A DNA stretch of 64,000 nucleotides from Porphyromonadaceae bacterium (lineage in GTDB: Bacteria; Bacteroidota; Bacteroidia; Bacteroidales; Paludibacteraceae), in contig JAAYIT010000151.1 in the NCBI GenBank assembly GCA_012523295.1, positions 1 to 64,000 on the forward strand, read 5' to 3'. Below the pieces are notes generated by a model. It had not been told where the DNA came from. It saw nothing but the letters and a program-made list of their open reading frames with translations, and did no database searches. Position numbers and translations under genes: made by a program. This document shows, piece by piece, positions 46,301 to 52,824 of this stretch. Positions within the stretch are counted from its first letter, which is position 1. Each line of letters begins with the position of its first letter.

Positions 46301-46978
46301 TATGTCCGGGTTCTGTGCTGTACCGCGGGCAACCGGATTTTCAGGATTCAAAGCGCGGTTGCGAAATGCCTGCAATGCATCTTTATCAACTAATGCCTGT
46401 ACTGCTTTCGCGTCTATTTCTTCGATTTTTTGGATTTCATGAGAAGTTCTGAATCCATCAAAGAAATGAACAAAAGGAATGCGTGACTTAATTGCAGCCA
46501 AGTGAGCTACGGCAGCCATATCCATTACTTCCTGAACAGACCCTGTCGCAAATAGGGCACAGCCTGTTTGACGTACAGCCATAACGTCTTGGTGGTCACC
46601 AAAAATTGAAAGCGCCTGAGCAGCAAGCGCACGAGCGGATACGTGATAAACGCCCGGAAGCAGCTCACCGGCAACTTTGTACATGTTTGGTATCATTAAC
46701 AATAAGCCTTGAGAGGCCGTGAAAGTCGTTGCCAAAGCGCCTGTCTGAAGTGCACCGTGCATTGCGGCAGCAGCGCCCGCTTCTGATTGCATTTCCTCTA
46801 CAAGAACTGTTTCGTCAAACATGTTCTTGCGGCCGGAAGCAGCCCATTCATCCACATATTCTGCCATTGTGGAAGAGGGAGTGATAGGATAAATAGCAGC
46901 TACTTCACTGAACATATAAGCGATATGCGCAGCTGCCTGATTGCCATCACAACTGATAAATTTCTTTTCTTTTGCCAT
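43343..46978 (-). CDS. nifJ: Pyruvate:ferredoxin (flavodoxin) oxidoreductase
   Basis: The 1211-residue single-chain enzyme has all PFOR domains in order: TPP/pyrimidine-binding domain (AHIAYMFSEVAAIYPITPSS at 12-31), transketolase C-like domain, gamma domain (GLGADGTVGANKNSIK near 425), and the two-[4Fe-4S] ferredoxin domain (CIQCNQCAYVCP and CMDCGNCVDVCPGN). The C-terminal TPP domain has FSGACSGCGETPYVK and the pyrophosphate loop GDGWAYDIGFGG with VLDTEVYSNTGGQ. It oxidises pyruvate plus CoA to acetyl-CoA and CO2 while reducing ferredoxin or flavodoxin, the anaerobic route. The length matches the roughly 1180-residue family. It is monocistronic with a strong terminator and is cytoplasmic. 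Confidence 0.97.
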   Translation of the reverse strand: MAKEKKFISCDGNQAAAHIAYMFSEVAAIYPITPSSTMAEYVDEWAASGRKNMFDETVLVEEMQSEAGAAAAMHGALQTGALATTFTASQGLLLMIPNMYKVAGELLPGVYHVSARALAAQALSIFGDHQDVMAVRQTGCALFATGSVQEVMDMAAVAHLAAIKSRIPFVHFFDGFRTSHEIQKIEEIDAKAVQALVDKDALQAFRNRALNPENPVARGTAQNPDIYFQSREAANPFYDVLPEIVEDYLNQLAEITGRKYGLFDYYGAPDADRVVIAMGSATEAIREGIDYLIEKGEKVGLVAVHLYRPFSIKHFLKAIPKTAKRICVLDRTKEPGASGEPLYLDVKDALYGTENQPLVVGGRYGLSSKDFTPAQVLSVFKNLALPTPRNRFTVGIVDDVTFTSLPLDEEISLGGEGTYEAKFFGLGADGTVGANKNSIKIIGDNSDKYSQAYFEYDSKKSGGFTCSHLRFGDTPIRSTYLVTTPNFVACHVQAYLRLYDVTKGLKDNGTFLLNTVWNAEEVKANLPTNVKRYFAQHNIKLFIINATDIAVEIGLGNRTNTILQSAFFKITNVIPYDLAVTEMKKAIVKSYGRKGESVVNMNYAAVDRGGEYVEVEIPAEWANLEDKPATNGNIPAFITDIVRPINAQDGNSLAVSAFKGREDGTWIQGTTKYEKRGVAMFVPEWDLNNCIQCNQCAYVCPHAAIRPYLLDENELKNAPFTETLKPNGRGFDGLQYRIQVDVLDCMDCGNCVDVCPGNKNGKALKMMPIESQMWNQKNWDYCEDHVTSKQHLVNVRANVKNSQLATPLFEFSGACSGCGETPYVKLVTQLYGNRQIVANATGCSSIYSASAPSTPYTTGDDGRGPAWANSLFEDNAEFGMGMVLAEEKMQARLVRLMTKAKEADCCTEELKALFDEWIENRFDGDATLALEAKITPIVKACSCEHCQDIAALSHYLVKRSQWIIGGDGWAYDIGFGGLDHVIASGKNVNILVLDTEVYSNTGGQASKSTPVGAVAKFAASGKRIRKKDLGMIAATYGYVYVAQIAMGASQAQTLKAIREAEEYDGPSLVIAYSPCISHGLHAGMGKQHAEQKKAVECGYWHLYRFDPRLQAEGKNPMQLDSKEPDWSKFQDFLMGEVRYTSLKKQFPKEADELFQAAEKNAKWRYNGYKRMADAVWVPEVAPAHQIDELKDKAQRDPKQEGSADVIVQDTK

Positions 46979-47146
46979 TTTTTATAGTGTTATTTAGTTA
47001 TAATAATAGAACCGAAGACCGAAGTATCAAAAAAACGTCGCTTTATGCTGCGTTTTGCATGTAGAGTGTGTTGCTCGATTGGTTTAACAAGTTGAGTTTT
47101 ATACCTCCTTCAAGTTTTTAGATACCGGTTTTAATGTTTTTTTAAG

Positions 47147-48328
47147 TTAATACAAGAACCCCAACAGCCAAATGGGTATTTCGTTTTTCAAATCACATTT
47201 AACTTCATTTACAGCGTAAAATGTGTTTGGATTTATTTTTTTTATATTTTCAATGTTTTCTTGATATGTGAAACTCAGCGTGTTGTTGACAATAAACTGC
47301 GAAAGGGTTTTACCTAAATTCACTTTGTGTCTTGAGTGAAGCGCGTTGTACAGGAATGTTCTTCTTTCACAATCTGTATCTACTTCATTTACAAGAACAT
47401 GCATTGTGTTTGTGTTTTGCGGGAATACGGCTCTTGGCTTTTTCGGATAACTTTCGCCGGTAAAATAGAGCATATTCAGCAAGCGCGCGTCTTGTAAATA
47501 TTTTATATAATTCATTACCGTAGAGCGTGAGGTTTGAATTTCATCGCTTAACTGGCTAATATTCAATGTGCAAGGTGCACACTGCATAATTAAATTTAGC
47601 AGCTTACGGATTTTAGAGAGATATTTTAGATCAATTTGCTTAATCAGCAAAATGTCCACCTCCATCATCATATTGATGGTTTTCAGCAGGTTTTCGGAGT
47701 AGTTTCTCGTCTCTAAAAAAAACGGGTAATAGCCATGATGCAAGTAATCGTTGAAATAATCAAGCGGATTGACTTTAGAAGTGATTTCTTTTGCTATTTT
47801 TTTATGATTAGTCAAAATCTCATTGAGTGAATAGGCTCGAAATGAGTTGTTTGACATCAAGTTTAAATATTCTCTAAAGGAAAATCCTTGCAAGTTATAA
47901 ACAGCTACTATATCCTTCAGATCGTCATTGTCCTCTACAAGACGCATGACGGAAGATCCTGTGAAAATAATCTGTAATTCGGGGAATTTGTAATAGCACG
48001 TGCGGAGTTCTTTCGACCAGTTTTCGTATTTAAAAATTTGGTCGAGCAGTAGCGTTCTGCCTCCTTGAGCGTAAAATTCGCCGGCAAAATCGACTAACGT
48101 GTGGGTAGTAAAATACAGGTTGTTGAAATTTACATACAAGCATCGTCTGTAGTTGGACTCGTAATGATCTTTGGCGAATTGGAGTAAAAGAGTAGTTTTG
48201 CCGACTCCTCGGGTTCCTTTTATTCCGATTAGTCTTTGCGTCCAATTTATCTCATCGGTCAGTAGTCTTCTGACAGGCGATTTTACACGTTGTACCAAGT
48301 ATTTATGTGTTTTAAAAAAACTTTCCAT
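47147..48328 (-). CDS. AAA-family ATP-binding protein (DUF4143 type)
   Basis: The 393-residue protein matches the widespread ATP-binding/DUF4143 group, with an N-terminal P-loop GTRGVGKTTLL (38-48), a sensor-like IIFTGSSVMRLVE, SFREYLNLM, and a C-terminal winged-helix plus nuclease-like part (DEIQTSRSTVMNYIKYLQDA). The Walker B segment reads RTLLLDQIFKYENW: the residue after Asp 96 is Gln 97 where the family normally has Glu (LLLDEVHKY...). ATPase activity may therefore be slow or lost. ATG 48328 (MESFFKTHKY) is preferred over an in-frame TTG at 48337. The role of these genes is unknown; they are common, often strain-variable, in Bacteroidetes. Confidence 0.8.
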   Translation of the reverse strand: MESFFKTHKYLVQRVKSPVRRLLTDEINWTQRLIGIKGTRGVGKTTLLLQFAKDHYESNYRRCLYVNFNNLYFTTHTLVDFAGEFYAQGGRTLLLDQIFKYENWSKELRTCYYKFPELQIIFTGSSVMRLVEDNDDLKDIVAVYNLQGFSFREYLNLMSNNSFRAYSLNEILTNHKKIAKEITSKVNPLDYFNDYLHHGYYPFFLETRNYSENLLKTINMMMEVDILLIKQIDLKYLSKIRKLLNLIMQCAPCTLNISQLSDEIQTSRSTVMNYIKYLQDARLLNMLYFTGESYPKKPRAVFPQNTNTMHVLVNEVDTDCERRTFLYNALHSRHKVNLGKTLSQFIVNNTLSFTYQENIENIKKINPNTFYAVNEVKCDLKNEIPIWLLGFLY

Positions 48329-48417
48329 TGGTAACAAAACTGATGCAAAAATAGATAAAAAAATTGGTTTTGCAAAGTAGAGTTTACAAATTAAGGAAAA
48401 TTTTAATTAAAAGAATG

Positions 48418-49014
48418 TTAATCATTGATTTTGACTCCATAAATACTCGAAAATCGGCCATTTATTTCATCATATTTTTCTTTTGGAATTGCGAATGTCA
48501 TTCGGCAATCCATCTCGAATTTTTGGTTGGATATTTTCAGGTCATACTCATTGATGACACGTGAAACTTCGCTCATAAGTTCGTAAGAAAATTGAATAGT
48601 AAGCGGAAGCTTGATTTTTTTTTCAATGATTTCGCCGTTTTGAATAGCGTCTGCGGCAGCTTCTTTGTAGGCCGTAACCAAACCGCCTGTACCAAGTAAA
48701 ATCCCGCCGAAATAGCGTACGACAATAATGAGAATATTGGTAAGTTCAAATGAATTTATTTGTCCTAAAATGGGGCGGCCTGCTGTGCCGGAAGGTTCTC
48801 CATCATCGTTGGCTCGGAAGTCAGTTCGCTCTTCTCCAAGCATATATGCGTAGCAAACATGGCGGGCATCGTAGTATTCCTTTCGGAAATTATCCAAAAT
48901 AGACTTTATTTCATCCGTGTCACTCACAGGGAAAGCGAAAGAGAGAAATTTGCTTCCTTTTTCTTTGTAAATTCCGGTGGAGGGGGATGTAATTTGTTTG
49001 ATGATGTTTGACAT
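48418..49014 (-). CDS. YigZ/IMPACT family protein
   Basis: The 198-residue protein has the UPF0029/IMPACT N-terminal domain (SPSTGIYKEKGSKFLSFAFP, DARHVCYAYMLG, NDDGEPSGTAGRPILGQI, VVRYFGGILLGTGGLVTAY). A short C-terminal DUF1949-like domain follows (LTIQFSYELMSEVSRVI). E. coli YigZ is a structural homologue of the translation regulator IMPACT; its function in bacteria is not established. ATG 49014 (MSNIIKQ) gives the family start; a 7-residue extension from 49035 is less likely. It shares its strand with the ATPase and murA genes but has gaps of about 90 and 226 bp. Confidence 0.85.
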   Translation of the reverse strand: MSNIIKQITSPSTGIYKEKGSKFLSFAFPVSDTDEIKSILDNFRKEYYDARHVCYAYMLGEERTDFRANDDGEPSGTAGRPILGQINSFELTNILIIVVRYFGGILLGTGGLVTAYKEAAADAIQNGEIIEKKIKLPLTIQFSYELMSEVSRVINEYDLKISNQKFEMDCRMTFAIPKEKYDEINGRFSSIYGVKIND

Positions 49015-49240
49015 GATTAATGTGCGAAATAACACACCTACAGAGTTTTTTTACACAGATAGGATTCCTGCGGAATCTTTTTCAATTGTCCAGACGGTGT
49101 CTGGATTTTTCATTTTTCCATCTATACTTTATCTGGAATAATGTTTAATTAGAAGAAGTATGAAATTGGAGTCATATAAAAGGTGTGTAGCACCGTTTCA
49201 ACCCTTAATTCATTAAAATTGTTAATTGTTAAATTGTAAA

Positions 49241-50548
49241 TCAATTAATTCTTTCTATTCTTGCTCCCAACGCATTCAGCCTTTTATCTATGTCTTGATA
49301 TCCGCGGTCGATTTGTTCGATATTGTCGATTACGCTTGTGCCGTTTGCTGCCATAGCGGCTATCAGAAGCGCGATACCTGCTCGAATGTCGGGTGAACTC
49401 ATTTTCGCGGCGCGTAAATAAAGGCTGTCTCCTAATCCAATTACTGTGGCGCGGTGCGGATCACAGAGAATAATCTGAGCCCCCATATCAATGAGTATAT
49501 CCACAAAAAACAGACGGCTTTCGAACATTTTTTGGTGAATAAGTACGCTGCCTTTTGCTTTGGTAGCGACAACTAAAAACACGCTCAACAAATCCGGAGT
49601 CAATCCGGGCCAGGGTGCATCTGCAATGGTCATAATGGAACCATCGATAAATGAATCAATCGTGTAGCTTTTTTGCTCAGGAATAAAAATATCATCGCCA
49701 CGCTGTTCAAGTTGGATTCCAAGTCGTCTGAAGCTTTCAGGAATAATACCCAACTCATCGTAAGCCACGTTTTTGATTGTAATTTCAGAGCCGGTCATGG
49801 CTGCCATCCCGATAAAACTCCCGACTTCTATCATATCCGGTAAAAGCGAATGTTCACATCCATTCAAGCTTTTCACTCCTTCCACAGTGAGTAGGTTTGA
49901 CCCGATTCCTGAGATTTTTGCCCCCATCCGGTTTAGCATTTTGCTGAGTTGCTGAAGATAAGGTTCGCAGGCTGCGTTATAAATAGTGGTTGTTCCTTCA
50001 GCTAATACAGCTGTCATCAGGATATTGGCTGTTCCCGTCACTGAAGCTTCATCAAGCAGCATGTAGCTGCCGGTTAGTTTTTTTGCTTCTATCTCATATA
50101 GCTTTTTATCCGGATCAAAATTGAAATCTGCTCCTAATTTTTGAATTCCTACAAAGTGCGTGTCTAATCTTCTTCGCCCAATTTTGTCGCCGCCAGGTTT
50201 TGGCGTAACCGCCTTTCCGAATCGAGCTACCATCGGCCCGACAATCATCACCGAACCACGAAGAGAAGAACTTCTTTTGTAGAAATCTTCGGTTCGCATA
50301 TAATCTAAATCGATATCGGCTGCATTAAATCTGAATGTTGAATCGGATAATTTCTCAACTTTCACTCCCATTTTCTCAAGGAGTTTAATCAGATTCATCA
50401 CATCCAGTATGTTTGGGATGTTATTTATCGTAACAGGTTTGTCAGTAAGTAAAACGGCACAAATCACCTGCAAAGCTTCGTTTTTTGCTCCCTGTGGTAT
50501 GATTGTACCGCTTAGTTTGTGACCACCCTCAATTTTGAATGATGACAT
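49241..50548 (-). CDS. murA: UDP-N-acetylglucosamine 1-carboxyvinyltransferase MurA
   Basis: The 435-residue enzyme has the EPT fold: GAKNEAL (Lys 22, Asn 23) binds UDP-GlcNAc, and the active-site loop GPMVARFGKAVTPKPGGDKI (104-123) follows. It transfers enolpyruvate from PEP to UDP-GlcNAc, the first committed step of peptidoglycan synthesis. The residue matching E. coli Cys 115 is Asp 121. Cys-to-Asp MurA enzymes (as in mycobacteria and chlamydiae) stay active but resist fosfomycin, so intrinsic resistance is expected. ATG 50548 (MSSFKIEGGH) is the family start; a 10-residue extension upstream is unlikely. It is 155 bp downstream of the DUF4290 gene on the same strand, possibly an operon. 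Confidence 0.95.
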   Translation of the reverse strand: MSSFKIEGGHKLSGTIIPQGAKNEALQVICAVLLTDKPVTINNIPNILDVMNLIKLLEKMGVKVEKLSDSTFRFNAADIDLDYMRTEDFYKRSSSLRGSVMIVGPMVARFGKAVTPKPGGDKIGRRRLDTHFVGIQKLGADFNFDPDKKLYEIEAKKLTGSYMLLDEASVTGTANILMTAVLAEGTTTIYNAACEPYLQQLSKMLNRMGAKISGIGSNLLTVEGVKSLNGCEHSLLPDMIEVGSFIGMAAMTGSEITIKNVAYDELGIIPESFRRLGIQLEQRGDDIFIPEQKSYTIDSFIDGSIMTIADAPWPGLTPDLLSVFLVVATKAKGSVLIHQKMFESRLFFVDILIDMGAQIILCDPHRATVIGLGDSLYLRAAKMSSPDIRAGIALLIAAMAANGTSVIDNIEQIDRGYQDIDKRLNALGARIERIN

Positions 50549-50703
50549 TTTTTGAAAAGTTTTAAAACCGAAGACCACGGCATGAAAATCGTGTCAAATG
50601 CTGATTCCCGGTTAGTAAAATAAATTGTTAGAGATGGAAAAGTATAGTTTTTTTTTGAAAACTGATATCGGAAGTGTCGAATATAAGACTTTTTCGTTCT
50701 GAA

Positions 50704-51303
50704 TTAATTTTTTTTCCTTTGTGTCGTTTTGCCTGTGTTTTTCTTTGGTTGAAGTACATCACGGCTCTCCATTAGCTTGAAAATATCGGATGAAACATCA
50801 AGTTTTCCATTTGACAGTTCACGTAAGTCATCAAAAATTTTCTTATCATCAACCACTTCCTTATTCCAGGTCAAAAAGCATTTTTTCATCTGGTTGGCAA
50901 GCAGCCGTATCAACTCATTTTTGGTATCACCTTCCGGATACTCCGAGACACAGTCTATCATGTCTTCAAGGTTTCTGCCGTAATGCATGTAGGTGATTTT
51001 AGAGTGTTTGTAGGGAATACTTTCCGGTCTTTGATGTAGGTTTTCTTTTTTTACTATTTCGTACGGGTAATCTATATCCAACTTGAAATCGGACATAATA
51101 GCGATATGATCCCAAAGTTTGTGTTTGAAATCGCTCACATCACGAAGGTAGGGAAATAAATTTCCCATTATGTTGATAATCGTATTGACACATCTTGTAC
51201 GCTCTTCTCTATCATCGATAGTGAGAGCGTGTTCAACCATTTTTTGGACATTTCGTCCGTATTCCGGCATCATTAATTTGCCTTGTAGTGTTGGATAATC
51301 CAT
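50704..51303 (-). CDS. DUF4290 domain protein
   Basis: The 199-residue protein starts MDYPTLQGKLMMPEYGRNVQKM, the hallmark of DUF4290. It continues with VEHALTIDDREERTRC, LFPYLRDVSDFKHKLWDHI and YGRNLEDMID. The C-terminus is Lys/Arg-rich (KKNTGKTTQRKKN). Function is unknown; I know the gene mainly from Bacteroidetes, where it often precedes murA, as it does here. It has no signal peptide or membrane segment. Confidence 0.85.
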   Translation of the reverse strand: MDYPTLQGKLMMPEYGRNVQKMVEHALTIDDREERTRCVNTIINIMGNLFPYLRDVSDFKHKLWDHIAIMSDFKLDIDYPYEIVKKENLHQRPESIPYKHSKITYMHYGRNLEDMIDCVSEYPEGDTKNELIRLLANQMKKCFLTWNKEVVDDKKIFDDLRELSNGKLDVSSDIFKLMESRDVLQPKKNTGKTTQRKKN

Positions 51304-51378
51304 TTTCTTGTATGCAGTTTGTTAGTTTACAGTTTTAATATTTTTTTCATCAATTTATAGTCTGCCCTCCCGGTACAA

Positions 51379-52431
51379 TCACTCCTTTACCAAGTATATC
51401 AGGGTAGGGAAGTGATCACTGTACCCATTTAGCCAAACTCCTCCGGCATGAGTCCGAAGCGGAGTTCCTTTGTATGCTCCTTCTTGTTGGATTAAAAAGC
51501 TTTTGTTAAACACTTCCGCTTTCCAGAATCGGAGATGTGAATTGTCATTATGAAGAAACGGCTCGGAAATGATGATTTGATCAAAAAGATTCCACTGATT
51601 GTTATAGGCCAGCGAACCTACTCCGCTGTCATGAATTCGCCACATGGGATTGTACAGCCCCTGTTTAGGCACATCTTCTCTGTTTCTTTTAGCATCAAGT
51701 ACTTTAGCTACACTTACATTGGCAGGGTCATCGTTGAAGTCGCCCATAATGATAATTTTTGCTTTAGGTTCTTGCCTGTAAATGGAGTCTGCAATGTGCT
51801 TAGAGAGAGCTGCAGCTGCTTCTCTACGCGGAGATGAGGCTGTTTCGCCGCCCCAGCGGGAGGGCCAGTGTCCGACGATAACATGAATTTTCTCGTTCAG
51901 CAAGTAGCCCGATACAAGGAGCTGATCCCGAGTCAAAAACAGCGTGTCGCCGGGCATGTTTAATCGATACGATTTGCTCGAAGTGACAATGAAATCTCTC
52001 GGATCGTATAGTAATCCGACATCAACACCGCGCCTGTCGGGGCTATCATAATGGACAATGTTGTATGTCCGATTAGCAATTGCCGGTTCTTTTACGAGGT
52101 CTTCCAATACGCTTTTGTTCTCGATTTCGCACACACCTAAAATTGAAACTCCCTTTGGAGTAGTTTCTAAACCAATCTGAGAAATTGCATAAGCCATGTT
52201 TTTTAACTTCGACTTATACTTCATACTCGTCCAGCGCATAGGTCCGTTTGGAAGATATTCATCATCCAAGTTATCACCTTTTATCGTGTCAAACAGATTT
52301 TCAAGATTGTAGAATCCGACGCTAACTGCTTTTACAGATACCAATTCCCCGGCAGCTTTTTTGCCTGTTCCACAAGCTACAAAAAGGAGTAAAACCGAGA
52401 CTAAATAAAGATTTTTGAATATTGGTTTCAT
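51379..52431 (-). CDS. Lipoprotein endonuclease/exonuclease/phosphatase
   Basis: The 350-residue protein has a lipoprotein signal (VSVLLLFVAC, Cys 20) and a full EEP (DNase I-like) domain. Catalytic blocks are VGFYNLENLFD, LGVCEIENKSVL (Glu), VIVGHWPSRWGG (His), IIMGDFNDDP (Asp-x-Asn) and the terminal SDHFPTLIYL (Asp-His). The enzyme probably cleaves extracellular or periplasmic nucleic acid or phosphodiesters. It diverges from the TonB-dependent receptor/DUF5689 operon at 52822; lipoprotein nucleases, TonB receptors and DUF5689 proteins recur together in Bacteroidetes, suggesting a nucleic-acid or phosphate scavenging unit. Confidence 0.85.
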   Translation of the reverse strand: MKPIFKNLYLVSVLLLFVACGTGKKAAGELVSVKAVSVGFYNLENLFDTIKGDNLDDEYLPNGPMRWTSMKYKSKLKNMAYAISQIGLETTPKGVSILGVCEIENKSVLEDLVKEPAIANRTYNIVHYDSPDRRGVDVGLLYDPRDFIVTSSKSYRLNMPGDTLFLTRDQLLVSGYLLNEKIHVIVGHWPSRWGGETASSPRREAAAALSKHIADSIYRQEPKAKIIIMGDFNDDPANVSVAKVLDAKRNREDVPKQGLYNPMWRIHDSGVGSLAYNNQWNLFDQIIISEPFLHNDNSHLRFWKAEVFNKSFLIQQEGAYKGTPLRTHAGGVWLNGYSDHFPTLIYLVKE

Positions 52432-52650
52432 TTGCTGTGGTTTTTCATGTTGTTAAGTTCAAATTATAAACAACAAAATTCAGAAAAATATATGAGAAAA
52501 CAAAATTATTTTGAAAAACAGTTCTTTTTTCCGATTAAATTGATTTTTAGTAAAAAATTTATTTTTTATGAATATTTATTAATTCCTTGATAATCAAAAG
52601 TTATGGATTTAATCCTATATTTTGCGCAAAAGTTTTATTGAATTTAGAGG
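52432..52650. other. AT-rich divergent promoter region
   Basis: This is the upper part of the gap between the nuclease and TonB receptor genes, very AT-rich with A/T runs. It presumably holds the nuclease promoter; no clear TAnnTTTG box on the minus strand was found. No gene or repeat is visible. Confidence 0.3.
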
Positions 52651-52680
52651 TTGGGAAATTAAAAAAATATCGTATCTTGC
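52651..52680 (+). promoter_or_regulatory. Candidate promoter of the TonB receptor operon
   Basis: TTGG (52651-52654) and TATCTTGC (52673-52680) are 18 bp apart. The -7 box has two mismatches to TAnnTTTG. The mRNA would start near 52687, about 40 nt before the short ORF of the leader. Confidence 0.4.
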
Positions 52681-52727
52681 ACTCCATTATAGTTGAAATT
52701 ATATAATTATTATTAATAGATTGATCT

Positions 52728-52817
52728 ATGAAACAGCCATATATGATAAATCTTAAACTCAAGAGAATGATTAATGGCGTGTTCCATACGACCTTAGTGT
52801 TAAAATATAAAATATAA
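52728..52817 (+). CDS. Short upstream ORF in the leader, copy 3
   Basis: This 29-codon frame begins MKQPYMINLK and contains MINGVFHT. It ends in TAA only 4 nt before the receptor's start codon, so translation could couple to the receptor ORF. It shares frame and core residues with the short ORF at 21343. Confidence 0.4.
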   Translation: MKQPYMINLKLKRMINGVFHTTLVLKYKI

Positions 52818-52824
52818 CCGTATG
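52728..52824 (+). promoter_or_regulatory. Repeated uORF leader element, copy 3
   Basis: It begins ATGAAACAGCCATAT, contains GATTAATGGCGTGTTCC and CATACG (52785-52790), and ends CGTATG (52819-52824), whose ATG starts the receptor gene. The two 6-bp arms are inverse complements with a 28-nt loop, as in the copies at 5452 and 21343. Confidence 0.75.
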
